Assembly (NCBI RefSeq): GCF_032854445.1
Contig: NC_088301.1
Span: 34,585,187-34,649,186 of the forward strand
DNA: 64,000 nt
Direction: 5' to 3'
DNA from: Liolophura sinensis
Taxonomy: Eukaryota > Mollusca > Polyplacophora > Chitonida > Chitonidae
Part shown: piece by piece, positions 36,471-49,059 of the stretch
Layout of the letters: every line of letters begins with the position of its first letter
How positions within the stretch are numbered: position 1 is the first letter of the stretch
The notes under the pieces: model-generated
Told to the model about the DNA's origin: nothing
Seen by the model: only the letters and a program-made list of their open reading frames with translations
The model's database searches: none
Position numbers and translations under genes: made by a program

Positions 36471-37648
36471 AAACCAAACTCGTCATTGTCTTAAACACTC
36501 ATCAACATATCGGCTTGCCACGTCATTACATCAATTCGGACTTTCTGCATTACGAACTCAACAATGTATCGAATCTGCAAACCTAACCTTATTATTTTTG
36601 CTTTCAAACACAATTTGAATGGAACATGTTTGTGATGTGCTCCGGGAACTTCTCCCTACAGATAACTATATCGATTCAAAGGATGATAACCGAAATTACG
36701 CCGAGGTGACATTTCTTATGAACTGTTGCAATACACGGTAACCGACTCCAATCGCAACAAAAGATGCCATATATCTGTTTTTCCTATAGGGTTCTGAGGC
36801 AATAAGTTGATTTGTCGACGATAAAGACGACGTAGACATTCAAGGAAGATTGTAGGGGTATTAGTATAGGCCCAATATATCACACTATCCATTGTTTAAC
36901 AGAATTATCCTTCCATGACAAATCATTTATTTTAGATTTTCAATGTAAATAACTTAATTCATCATTTTTGTCAAGAATGTAATACTTTACTCAAGCATAT
37001 TAATTTAAAGAATAGCAAGTCATAGTGAAAATCTACTTTGTGTTTAAATGGTAGTGTTTTAAATGAGAGGACTATAGTCCCTTTTGATATTGTCTTGTAA
37101 ATATTTGTGTGTAAACAACACCGTGTTTTGAATCTTATAGTTGGATCAACATGGGACATTTTATTCATTGCATTTAACATGCGAGGCCTTGATTTTATTT
37201 GCGCAGTCGGGTTCCAGTCACTTAGCTACTTTCAATATATTCACACCAAAAGCTAGTAATAAATTGACAAGGTTCCGTTTTCGGTCAGTAATGGATAACC
37301 ATGTTACAGTAATTACTATGTTTGGTGTGCATGTCTGTTTGTAGTATGAAGGCGTATATTATCAATAAGTTTGAAAAACGAAAGATTAAACAGTAAAAAG
37401 GAACCCTTCATGACGAGGCCGCCTTCTGTAAAGCATTATAAGTAACAGTGTTCCATCGTCATGACCATGTTCATTTGTGAATACAGTTTACCTGTATAAC
37501 TTTGCTTCTTATTAAACTCACCTGGCTTCATCATCAGTAATGGATTTGGTGAGACCGCCTCTAGAATGCATTACACATTCATTTCCTAAGCGCTAGGGAG
37601 TATCCTGCCAATGACGGGTGGAGCGTCTGAAGCTCTTCCTTGAACGCC
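36471..37648. other. Unique AT-rich DNA, no supported gene
   Basis: Short frames at 36971-37180 (minus) and 37141-37344 (plus) lack support. I see nothing else. Confidence 0.55.
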
Positions 37649-37762
37649 ATGGCAGCCGCGAGCCAGGAGGACGACAACAGTGATTGGGATCTGGTTAGGG
37701 AAGGTTTTGCTCTTCCCCCAAGACCTTGCATCAGCCATCAGACACCCTCTAGAGAAATGTAA
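37649..37762 (+). CDS. Short ATG-led frame, possible first exon
   Basis: An ATG in strong GCCATGG context opens MAAASQEDDNSDWDLVREG, an alanine-then-acidic N-terminus typical of many animal cytosolic proteins, in a locally less AT-rich patch. The frame stops after 37 codons. An intron starting at CTG/GTTAGG or GAAG/GTTTTG would be needed for a longer protein, and both donors are mediocre. Overlapping frames (37680-37979 plus, 37586-37891 minus) weaken the case. Confidence 0.2.
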   Translation: MAAASQEDDNSDWDLVREGFALPPRPCISHQTPSREM

Positions 37763-40700
37763 ATGTCCCTTTATAACATTAAGCATTCTCAAAGACAAAA
37801 AAATGCCAGAGACCTTAACCGCAATTATCACGTGTATACCCAAGCAAGCAAGGGACTTAAAAGGCCGAGAAAAGGGACGTGAAAGCAACATTGTGGAAAC
37901 ATATACATGTACATCTTTGAATAAAGACTTCAGACGGAATGCTAGATGTTTATTTTTGAGTTACCTTGACTACATATAGAATACATAACTACATTCATTT
38001 AATGTAACAGGGGACTTAATAGAGAAACCATTAATTCTTCATACAGTAAGCCACACGATTTAGATGACAGACAACTTTGAATAGTTACGCAAAGTAAGAA
38101 AAGAAAGTTCCATGAGAGTATTACAGAAAGCAACAAAAGAGTAGGCCTACACAGCATAAACCTACTTGTTTTATCCAAGAATTGTTTTCCCGTGTTCGGT
38201 TAGTGGTGAAATGAGGAAAACTGCAATCATCAAACTGTCAAGCATATTAGACAGTTTTCAAGGTGATAATACATGTTGAGTATGAATGCAAGATATTAAA
38301 TGCATCAAATAATGACTTGTCCCTAACAATGAACGAGTCGAAATTAACATCAAAAATTCTTCATCCTTGCAGGAGGATCTGTTGCGGGCGAGCAGGAGAC
38401 CTAGACTGTGTGATCGTCATCATCAAAATGTATTATCAGGACGCCGTAGGGTTTCCACGGAAGAAATGAGAAAGGTTACACAAATTCAGAACTATTTGGC
38501 TTTAGTTCAATGTCGGCAACATGGGTGAAATATTTTTCAATACACCTGTGCAAAACTAATCATTCGTTATATCTGGTGTCCCAGTGTTGATATTCGACGC
38601 ACTAAGTGGCTCGGGTGGCTTGTACTTGAAACCTCGTAAAGGGATCTCCTCGTGGAAAATCTATTCCTGATATCTCAGCTCCTGATTCACTCCTTCAATT
38701 AAATTAATTGCCAATAAATCCAGCAAGGCGCAGGCGTTCATGCCGGTAACCACCGAAACAGGTGCTTATTGTTCGCGCAGAGTGAATGACAAACATGCAA
38801 ACAAGTCATTACAGACACTCCACCGTGCTGCTGGAAATATACCGTCTTAGCCCGGGGCCATTCAAATATACCATTTCCTGGCTTATGCCGTACGTTCTTG
38901 GTGATTAAGACAAATGGCTAACGCCATCATGCCAGAGTAGTGTACCCAATGATTACTGCAGCGTTTTTGTAAAAGAGTGCGAATATAATTCTATCGTAGT
39001 GAACTCGAGGTCCTGAAAATCTTTGAAGGTCTAATCAAGGTACAAATGTGAATTTTTAACCATTATGCTTTTCACTTATCTGTTCTTTCTAATTATTAAA
39101 TTACATGTATTCATATATAACCATGGAGATCTTTCCCGCCTAAAGTAATTCGGACCGAGGCTGCATGTGTAGTTGATAATTCCTTTGGCTTTGATGTTGT
39201 TTAGCAAACTGGTCAAGTAGTCTACATGTATTATAAGAGAACAATGATGTACCCGGCTTAGACCCGACTGAGTCGCCTTTACTCGGGAAAAGGGGACCCC
39301 ATTGAACTAAATCAATGCTATCATGTCAAAAAATGGATAAAAGCTAGTGAGATTAGAACGTTATGTCCTTGACCGTCGTGTGAGCTGAGGAGCCGTCTGG
39401 CAGAGGACTCGCAAACTGGGTTCTAGTGAACAGACACAAATGCTGATGTATGGACTAGGATATATATTAACCTTTATGTATATTCAAGCAGTATCGGGTT
39501 AAACACACATATGTGATTCCACAAAATGCCTGGTTCTGGAAACAACCATATATGAACAGCATTGACTATCAGCTATGTATCAGGAAAACATTGGATGTAC
39601 CACATTGGGGCCAGACAGAATAAAATCACCTCAGGTCTCATTTAAATTTCCACCGGCATGTACGGTCACCGTCATGGGACCAGAGAGGGCCCCAGAGGAC
39701 TGCCATACAGACATGCCTTCCCATCGACACTGTTCATTAGCAGATCACTTTATGAGACACCGTCATAATAATTTATATTTCTGTTTGGAATTTGTTGTTT
39801 ACTTTTGTGTTTACTCTCAAACATTATCAATCCTCTTTGAGGAAAGGGCGGTTTGAACCCAATGTGTCGTAGGTTCTAATACGGCTTTGGGAAATGTGTC
39901 AACATATAATATGTTCATGCCTTAGTTGTGTTTGGTGGGAGAGGGCGACAAAAGTTTTATAAATGTTTTCCACTCTTACCCGATAGTTTTCCTGGGCATT
40001 AATAAGGAAAGCCTCTCTTTGCTTTTCTCTCTCCTTTCTGTATCTCTTTATTTGCCGTTTCTGTGTATGAATTAGATTGTCCCAATTTTGCTATCGTTCT
40101 AGCTAAAACACCACCTTAGGCCCACCTTTTTCTATATATTATCCATTACCACAAAAAAATCTTCGTGTAACAAAGTAAAAATTAAAGCAAACGCTACTCA
40201 GTAAAAGAAAACACAGAAGTTTATTAAACATTAATGTATACTATATACTTACAAATGGATGGCTTTGTATTTGAGTTATTCGTTGTATTCTGGTACCCGT
40301 ACCTGAAAAGAATTTTCAAAGAAATAAGATTTCCTAGTTTATACATCGTCTTCTGGGTCCATGTAATGTCCATTTTCAGTGTGATGTTTCAAGAATGCCT
40401 GAGGCAATCGTAAGAATATAGCCTTGTTCCGGATGCCACTGCTTATCTACGAACTGCTCACACGAAAACCTTTTCCTAGGAGCAGTCGGTAATTTTATCT
40501 CAAAAATGGTCCGGATAGCATGACTAGATTAAAAGCCTTGGTGATTCGTGACATCTGAAACCATTTCCTTCTTGCCATCTTTGAAAAAGGATAACCTCAA
40601 AAGAATAGCAAATTCTCAATCATTCTCGGCTAGCGGGAGGAAATGTACTAGCTAGGACGTTGGTACTGACAAAAATATAAAGAAAAAGACAGCTGTCTCA

Positions 40701-40946
40701 CTAATTGTTTAGTAGTCCTAGTTGGATTTATATACACAGGAATGAAAACAATGGTAAGTCAAGAGTTTGGCGGTCAGTGGTTGGCCCAAGAAGTTACAGA
40801 TACAAGCTGACTATCGCTTGTAATACAACACTAAACGTTATCATTGGTGTTCCTGGAAAAACCGGGATACTGCTGTTGGATGAACATTCCTGAGTCACAA
40901 AACAATTGATTGCAACTACCATATCGACACATGTTAAAAACAAGCG
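37763..40946. other. Unique DNA with a candidate regulatory island; no supported gene
   Basis: 38590-38950 is less AT-rich and contains an AATTAAATTAATTG homeodomain-type core cluster (about 38698). The plus frame 39575-39856 (93 codons) has no recognised domain. The rest is AT-rich unique DNA. Confidence 0.4.
38590..38950. promoter_or_regulatory. Candidate conserved noncoding island
   Basis: Unique, compositionally distinct, with TAATTG/ATTAAT-type homeodomain cores and no coding frame. Regulatory role is inferred from composition and motifs only. Confidence 0.2.
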
Positions 40947-40967
40947 TTGCCATGGTAGTCACCATGG
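40947..40967. promoter_or_regulatory. RFX/X-box-like palindrome
   Basis: GTTGCCATGGTAGTCACC followed by ATGG. The left part is close to the RFX X-box, and CCATGGT...ACCATGG forms perfect 7-bp arms around AGTC. Confidence 0.3.
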
Positions 40968-43034
40968 TCATCTTAGACCAGGATTTCTTTGTGCAAGAGG
41001 CCCCTAGCACGTATCTTTGTATTGTTGTCATTTTATATTGTAAGGAAAATTTTGGAGAAAACACTGCATTTGCATTATACTCAAAGTGACGTCTATTAAA
41101 TTACTGTTACCATCACCAAATTTTGTCGTTACCTATAATTCTACTTAAGCCTTGATGTGTATGTTGCTACTATATTTAATCATTTATACGGACAATTACA
41201 ATAACACCCTAACTGAGGGAAAGTGACAATAGGCCATATTTCACCAGTTACGTGGAACTTTTTGCGAACCTCCACAATGTCCCCTGCTCTGGTTTTGCTT
41301 GTTATGCTGAATGTTGTCTTTTATATTGAGATCTAACACAAAAAGTTGATAAACATTACTTAATACTATACCGCAGCTTTTTATTTACTAAAATACATTG
41401 ACACAGCATGTAAAATATACACGGGTGAAAACACAATCATTAGTAATATCACCGATGCAGCAATATTCAGCCTCACTACAGAGCTGATGCGTAACGCCAG
41501 CCCAACAGACAATAGGTAATCGAAATGACGCTCCAGGTGAGTCATCGGGAAGTAGATCTGTGTAAATCAGCCTTAGCGTCCGTCCATCCGATCTACACCC
41601 AGAACAACGCATACTGTTGAGTCAGCACGAGACATTGATTAGTTCCAAGCAATCACCTGTGATTGCCAATAAGCGTCCCCACGTAGACGGGTGGAACCAC
41701 ACCCCCTCCTCTTTCAGAGAGCATACGCCTATATCTGTATGCGTGTCACCGGGTGCGAGATGACATCAAACCTGGACAATAGCGGCGGGTGACCTGGATC
41801 ATCAAAGGACGCCCAGTCATCCCAGCAAATTTCTCATTATATAATTATAAGGAGTATCTCCCGCACAAATGGCTCGTTTCCCAAATGAAACCATTCACGC
41901 GTCATCAAACTGGCACAAACAGACGCTGACCAAATGTTTGTCTCTGGTGATTATATCTGAAAGCGTTAAAACAATATTTCTTCCCATAATATCACTTCCG
42001 CTGCGTGGAATAACTGAGTATACATCTTTTGAGTTGGATAATTTATTTGAAATTTTTTCTTTGTTTGTTTAATTGGATTTTTGTATGAACCACGCTATAC
42101 CAGCTCGATTTAGGTGGTGAAAAAGAGAGCCGCCAGACAACAACTGAGACAGGAGAATGGCTATTCCATGCATGATAAATGTATAAGCTGCAGGTTACAT
42201 CAGTTCTCTTTTTGATAACTACAACTTACATCATGCGCCTGAAACAAGGTTGGCTTCTTTGCGACATCACGTAAAGCTACTAACCTGTGGGCAAAAAGTG
42301 CACTTTGTGTGATTACTTTGCTCGTTTTTGTTACGTTGTATAGCGTTTGTGATGGATAGTAATTTTTCTACTGACGTATCTGGGAGGTCTATTGCGAATG
42401 TCGGGAACTATGAGTAGATTTATGCAACCAATGCCGTCATTTAACTGTCCTTAACTGAGTTTTTAGGGTTCATGAGTCGACTAATTGACTGATTGATTAA
42501 CATGTTGATCTATTGTCGACGATTTGCAAAGAATGACGTCGTTCTGCACCTTAGCACTCTTGAGAATCGGCGTTTATTTTCTTAACGTTGTTGCTGAAAG
42601 ACCCTGTCAGTCAATTGAAAGACCCTTAAAGGAAGCACATAATTTAATAAACCATACAAGTACTGCATAAGAGACAAGCAATTTTATTGGGAGTGACGAA
42701 ATCAAATTAAACTCATACTGAAAGGAGAGTTGAACTCGCAAAGATTCGTGGCCTAATATGGAACCTGTCATTTCAGACACAGCTGGCGGAAATTCCTCTA
42801 CGAGTTACCCCTTTACTGGAAAACATTTATGTCTATTTATAGACTGTCTGATAATAATTATGTGTACCATGATTGAAATGTCTATTGGCATTTTACTGGA
42901 TATTCTTTACTTTTATGTAGATAGTGGTGTTATATTTCAACGGTTTTTATGTCAAAGGGAAATGACAGATCGTTTCTTTTTACATCATCGTAACCTACAA
43001 GAAGATGTAGTATATGTACTTGCATCTAATGACT
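40968..43034. other. Unique DNA with a candidate regulatory island; no supported gene
   Basis: The island at 41600-41830 is listed separately. The 95-codon plus frame 42758-43045 contains hydrophobic stretches but has no family match and runs into a SINE tail. Confidence 0.4.
41600..41830. promoter_or_regulatory. Candidate enhancer with TCF/LEF-type site
   Basis: A less AT-rich unique island containing ATCAAAGG (41801-41808), a TCF/LEF or SOX core, and inverted GCATAC...GTATGC blocks. No open frame of note. Confidence 0.22.
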
Positions 43035-43083
43035 CCTCGTCGTAATATTACTGACAAATTGTTAAGTTCGACGTAAAACCCCA
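43035..43083 (+). mobile_element. SINE 3' tail, family B
   Basis: CCTCGTCGTAATATTACTGA, AAATTGTTAAGTTCGACG and TAAAACCCC match the 3' end of the SINE at 52044-52404. It passes directly into the CATA repeat, which is therefore the expanded tail of this element. Confidence 0.8.
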
Positions 43084-43212
43084 TACATACATACATACAT
43101 ACATACATACATACATACATACATACATACATACATACATACATACATACATACATACATACATACATACATACATACATACATACATACATACATACAT
43201 ACATACATACAT
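43082..43212. repeat. (CATA)n microsatellite
   Basis: About 32 tetranucleotide units without visible interruption. The minus frame encoding a Met-Tyr-Val-Cys repeat is an artefact. Confidence 0.98.
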
Positions 43213-43513
43213 TCATACACGCATACGGGGGCCTCCGTGGCTCAGTCGGTTAAAGCGCTAGCGCAGCGTAATGACCCAGGAGTCTCTCACCAATGCGGTC
43301 GCTGTGAGTTCAAGTCCAGCTCATGCTGGCTTCCTCTCCGGCCGTACGTGAGAAGGTCTGCCAGCAACCTGCGGATGGTCGTGGGTTTCCCCCGGGCTCT
43401 GCCCGGTTTCCACCCACCATAATGCTGGCCGCCGTCGTATAAGTGAAATATTCTTGAGTACGGCGTAAAACACCAATCAAAAAAAAAAAAAAAAAAAATC
43501 ATACACGCATACG
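43213..43513 (+). mobile_element. Full-length SINE, family A, with 15-bp target-site duplication
   Basis: The body is 43228-43498, about 271 bp. It has a pol III A box TGGCTCAGTCGG (43238-43249), a B box GTTCAAGTCC (43308-43317), a GC-rich central domain containing CCCCCGGGCTCTGCCCGG, the TTCTTGAGTACGGCGTAAAA tail block and a pure poly(A) end. It is flanked by identical TCATACACGCATACG copies (43213-43227 and 43499-43513). A perfect duplication and a long uninterrupted poly(A) indicate recent retrotransposition using a LINE's machinery. Frames 43237-43422 and 43287-43502 lie on it. Confidence 0.97.
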
Positions 43514-46500
43514 TACATCATCGTAACTGTGCGAGGGCTGTTTCTCAAAGCTTGCGTACTATTGCGTGCACAGAAATATAGAGCTACTTTCACAACATTC
43601 CCTACACAGATTTTCTTTCCTAAATAACCAATGTGGTGTTCCAACATTGACCTATTGAAAGGGAATTCCAGGCAAATAGAACTCTAACCAAATAAAAACC
43701 AAAGAGATGATTATAAATTCATCAGCACTTAATTTTTAACAGTGGAATTTAAATAATAGAAGTTCAATTTGCTGTGGATGTTGAGGTAAAAGCTCAAAGC
43801 TTCTTTTGTGAAGTTTGTATAATGGTTTAAGCTCCTACAATAATACATGATACTTGACGTACCTTGTCAAACTTTACCAAGAAGGAAACTTATGCTTGGA
43901 AACTAGCACCGTAGTCTGTCTTATGCGGGTCATATACGATGTTCACTTCACATGCGGAGTGATTTACAAACAGAGCAAAGCACTTTATCATCGTGTTTGA
44001 ACAAAAGGACAGTCAAGGCGGAGGCTAAAATCATATACTGCTAGGATTTACACATTAATTAAAATTAATTTTCAAAATTCTGGTTTCTCTCTGGGAACGG
44101 GTTATCAAAATTTCCCGCCTTGAATGAGAGATATTCTTAGACAGGAGTTTCAGGAAAATGGGCTCAGTGCCACGTTTTCCCTTAGGAAAAAATGCAGCCA
44201 TATTAATAACAATTTGTTAGGCCTCACTGCATGACCAAGAATCGTTCAAAATACTGTATTTTCATCACATGAAAACAATGCAAAGATACACACGATTTTT
44301 CGGTTTTCCTGGATATGATGCCGTGCTAGTGAGCTGTTTTGTGATGTTTCAATCAGTTCAATAGCGAGTGGGAAAAACTGTGGTAATTTTTCTTCCAAAA
44401 TATGATAACAAAAAGTCATCCTTAAACTCTGTATATCTCTGTTTGTCACTATGGAAATGTGATGTATGTGGGACATGACATTTTTTAACATGCTATATAA
44501 CATAAATAAATGTCCTATGTATATATCTATATATAGACAAAGTCTGGCGGCCTGTATAACCATGAATATATAAGCATCCCCTTAGTGTTGTTTCTAGTAT
44601 CCAGTCGATAGCGGCTTTGTATTAATTCGCGTTGCCTCCAAATACCTGAATATCAGAAAGGCATCAAACTCGAAAGAAGCGGCTTTGGTTCTATCATATA
44701 ATATAGACTGTTATATTCAAATCTACCTTATTTTGGGAGGTATTAAATGGTAAGTTCCAGAACTTACATTATTGACTCAGCCCAATAATGTAAATATGTT
44801 TACTTAAAATTACCTCCTCAAATTATAGTTTGGTTAGTATATTTGTTTACTTGAAAAGTTCCCTCTGGACATTAGCACGTTGGTACCTTCCACTCCCAGA
44901 CTGTTGGTATACTCGTGAAAGCGTCTTGATAGTTCTTGTGCAGCGTCGTGAACGTTGTAATTTCGAATACTAGTAAGAGTAAGAGGTACTTAGAAGACTA
45001 TAGATACGCAGTGCTTATATTCCTGAAACAGTGGCGATTCATCTACACACGAAACCGTGTTACAGTCCACGGGATTTAGAGACTGTATTGTATCTGGCCA
45101 CAGACCCCCATTAGTTTTCCATAAGCGACAATGTTAACGCTTAGCGCTGTAGCTCAGTCCCAAACATTCCGAGGCCGATAAGCTTTGGTGCATACCTGGC
45201 CCAGCATGTGAGAAAGAAGCTGTAAAAATCTTGACATAGGTTGACCGTCAAAATCTGGACCTTTCCATGCCGGCAGCTGGGAGGGGTGCCTAGCAACGCC
45301 AAGGGGACGTCACTCGCAGCCTCATCACCACCTGTCTCCTTGTGTCCTCTCGCCAGAATTTCAAACTTTCACCATTAAAACTCATACCTGCCCAAAGCTT
45401 AGACAATTTCCATCATTTTGATACCAAACATGCACCTGTACACCAAAAACGGCAGGCTGGCAGCAAAAAAAGACTTTACACCCTAAAATACACAGATCTA
45501 CAATCGTCCCTATTGAAAAACGGAAGTTGTAATGGCGGTCTGTGTCCATCTCTCCTACTAATATGTTGATAAACAATGAGCTACATTGTGAAGGCCTACG
45601 AAACTCAACGGGTAACTTAGTAGTTCAACCATCGATCAATTTGTAGAACAAAAAGAAAGGTCGCACCTTTCAGTAAAAAGGAACGTTTTCAGCAAAGTTA
45701 TATCTTGGTCCGCCTTTCAAGACATATAGTTACATACCATAGACTACATACACTGTTAATATTTCTGCTATAGAAAAGGTATATTCTCGGACAGAACCCG
45801 CCATAATGCAGCGCTTTGCATTTTGTCCCCGCCCAATTTAGCTAGCTTTCACTGTGTAACTATAAGTGCATTAACTTACCTTTATGAGAGGTCCATAGGG
45901 GCTCATTTTTGGGGTCCGCGAAATGGTGCCCTATGAGAGCATTTCTGAGGTGGTGAAAATTGTCACCGACTTACCGAAGTAGTTCGAGTTCTTGAGTGTA
46001 CTGCCGTGATGAGTTTAAGGATCTCTGCAAGGTGTTCCTCTATTTCGTCTATGTAAACTCGCCAAGAACATCACTTTTGTGCAGCACAATACTTAGTTCA
46101 TAAAATACTAATCAAATTAAGTTTTTTTACAATAAAATTTTAGTGTTGTTTCTTCCACTCCACTCTATGTGGATGATACAAAGTGGTCCTATTTCTAGTG
46201 AAGTGGCCAGGCCATGATTAAAGGAGTCGTTAAATTCGTGCCGACTCCATTTTTTTTCAGGAAATGTGAGAATTTCTTTTTCTGGGAGACAAACATTGCC
46301 CAACACAAAACACTGCGCTCTTCGATTTACCGAAATTACGCCAAGTATTACAGGTTTACTCTCGCCAGAGTCAGAAGAAAATTGAGTTCAGTGAGAAGAA
46401 AATTGATTTCATCCACTACGTTACAGCACATTCATGTTAAAACCATGAATGTAGGTCCTAAAATCTAACAATGGCATCGTTTAAAACCTGATGATTTGCA

Positions 46501-48852
46501 CTCATCCGTTTGACTTACCGTTTAATACCACTAGTCAGTGTGGCTCAGTACTGCTCCGTACATCAGTGCATCGTTAGATCAGTTGATCCACATTCGTGCG
46601 GCTAATACCTTACTATTCTGCAATTGCACTGCACAATAAGCAGACACGTTTTAAACCCATGGGTTTTAGTTTTATATGCATATATTGTTCACTTTTGTGC
46701 ACTGTATTTACAATTAACATGCAAGTTGAAATCTTGGACTGACCATTTGGAGCGTTTTATTGTATGTTACACACTGCTACCGTTTCCTGACATGTACAGC
46801 TGGAACTATTAAGTGGTTTAACTGAACATTCATTTTATAACTCTGCAGTTAAGAACAAATAAAAGTTGTGAACCCCCTTTCTGTTTGGTCTTTCCTGTGA
46901 CACCTCCGTTGAACCGTAAATGCATTTACCGTCGTGTCTTCTGGTGAAATACATACATGATTTCCCACTATTCGAGACAGCGGCATTTTTAACCTGCTTA
47001 TTCGATAAACATGGTTTGGGCAGAATCATTTCGGGTAATGGACCATGTGTTTAATCAGAAAAAATATCTTTGCTCAAACACTTTTGATAAAATACGCGAA
47101 CATTAGTAACGACTCGTCTGTTCGCTGGCACCTCGAAAGGGTCCTTACACCGACCAATCGACGGACCGCCGAAATGAATCAGAAAATTAAGATCAAGGAG
47201 GGTCAATGAATTGGTACTTAAGGGATTACTCCGTCGCAGCGATACATCTGGAGTCTACTAAAGCTCTGTACGGACGGGCAGCACTAAAGAGACCTTGATT
47301 ACTTGAGGGAAACCGGAAGACGAAGACCGTGAGCGTGACAATGAATTAAAGCTAGTTGATTGGTTGCTTTTGATCTTCTCGTCGATAATGATTGGTTTGC
47401 AGTAATGGATGGCGTTCCTTCTCTGGGTCACAACAAGCTTGATTACCAATCGACATGACCTGGTGCGTAGAATCGAGATCTGATATTGACGTACTGATAA
47501 AAAGACATTTATACAATCTGTGTCAGGGCTCTACACAAAAAAGAATTTGCGATTTGTCCGGAATATTAGATGAAAAACATTGCTCAGCCTGATTGCTGCG
47601 GCAAGCTTCCTATATTTTCACTGTTGTTTTCATTTTTCTGTTGACATCCTTAAAATAATGCATTAGAAAGAACGGACATTTACATTTCTATGTGCTTTAA
47701 CGTCCAGACATTCAGAATGATCCAAACCATTCAAATTATCACCATATGTGAAGATGATGGCGTTACCTAGTTTAGCCTGAACAAATCGTCTACTGAATCA
47801 CATCACAAACCTTAGATTATGCTGGTACTAAACTTCAAGACATATTTTTGCACTATAAAAGTATGTAATGCTGTTGGAAATTTTAGTTTTGGCGATGATA
47901 TGAACAGAAAATGTGTTTTTATATGAATGTAGCGTTCGCTTTTGTACCGTTCACTGGGAATATGTGCATTGTTGGTTCCCATATACAGTGTATCCCATGC
48001 TGGAATCAGCTATTTTGACCTATAAGCAAGAGAACTACATCGGCTTTGCACCACAAGACATGCCCTTATACGTGTCAAAGAATATTAGTTCAGAGCAAGA
48101 ATATTGATTTTCCTGTCACGGGAGATATAACCTTACGATAATGTGAAAATTGATATGATTATCAAGTTAATGTGGATTTCAAATCAATGGCACGGCGTTT
48201 GAGCTACATAGAGTGCCATACCGTGCATTTGAGACGTTGCAACGGCGATGTAATTAAATTGCGAAGATCCCAAGTGTTTATATTTGAATCCTTTGAACAC
48301 GGGTCCGCCGAGTACCCACACGTATCCGTGTCTTGTTCAGAGTTTTGCAGGACTTAATTCAGTATTGAACGAACACCAAACACGTAGCGGGCCAAAAACC
48401 TTTTCCTAATTGCTTCTTGAAGGAAAACTCATACCAGCCAGGAGGAAAGGTACTCTGCTCAGATTTCCAAGCGATAAAAGGACAACTGTCAGCTTGGTTT
48501 CCTAATCTATTCTTTATCGCGTGTTTTGTCCGAGAGACTTGAAAGATGAGCCAGGAAGGCGACAATATCCAAAAAAAAAAACCCATGAGGAGCGACGAAA
48601 ACAAATAGCACTGAATCGAATAACACATGGACATAAATAAAGGTGGTCATTCCAGTTCCAGTTACATTAAACAGAGGCCGAGGTTTCCACATTCCAAAAC
48701 CAGCAAAGAAGCTCATGTTAATTTCTTACATTAACTTCTCAAAAAGCTTTTCTGCTTAAATCTTATTTTGTATTCTCAGAATTACAGTTGTCATGAATGG
48801 TCTGCATTTAAAAGAGCAAGAGAACACATGACCTTTCAAATCAGTATGTAGG
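43514..48852. other. Unique AT-rich DNA, no supported gene
   Basis: The minus frame 44246-44563 (105 codons) and smaller frames have no recognised domain or convincing splice sites. A 13-bp direct repeat AGAAGAAAATTGA occurs twice near 46374-46406. 45230-45360 and 47110-47180 are slightly less AT-rich. Confidence 0.5.
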
Positions 48853-48904
48853 CCTTCACAAGTGGTGAAGGAGGCTTCGAGGTTCTAGAGTGTCACACTC
48901 TAGA
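48853..48904. repeat. Two adjacent perfect hairpins
   Basis: Hairpin 1 is CCTTCAC-AAGTG-GTGAAGG (48853-48871). Hairpin 2 is TCTAGAGTGT-C-ACACTCTAGA (48884-48904), with imperfect extension of the stem outward through GGCTTCGAGG/CTTCAAGGCTTC. Confidence 0.75.
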
Positions 48905-49027
48905 CTTCAAGGCTTCTAACTTCAGGTAACCGCAATGTCGACTTGTGAAACAGCGTTATGTGGAATTGAGAAGTTGTCAGATATGGTGTTTTGTACATAT
49001 GAATGACAATTACAGCCAAGGGTGCAG
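48905..49027. other. Short unique spacer
   Basis: Nothing identified between the hairpins. Confidence 0.6.
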
Positions 49028-49059
49028 TGACCTATAGTTACAGTATTCACTATAGGTCA
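49028..49059. repeat. Perfect 11-bp inverted repeat
   Basis: TGACCTATAGT (49028-49038) and ACTATAGGTCA (49049-49059) around a 10-base loop. The outer TGACCT/AGGTCA are nuclear-receptor half-sites in everted order, though 20 bases apart. Confidence 0.75.

Noticed and set aside
42995-43216. 73-codon minus frame with a Met-Tyr-Val-Cys repeat.
   Set aside because: Translation of the (CATA)n microsatellite.
43228-43330. Possible functional tRNA gene from the A and B boxes.
   Set aside because: Acceptor-stem ends do not pair and the sequence continues into a SINE body with poly(A) and target-site duplication.
44246-44563. 105-codon minus frame with coding-like composition toward its C-terminus.
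   Set aside because: No family recognised and no acceptor or donor of quality; AT-rich DNA of this size yields such frames by chance.
45124-45240. TGTAGCTCAGTCCC, similar to a tRNA A box.
   Set aside because: No B box or cloverleaf partner follows at a suitable distance.
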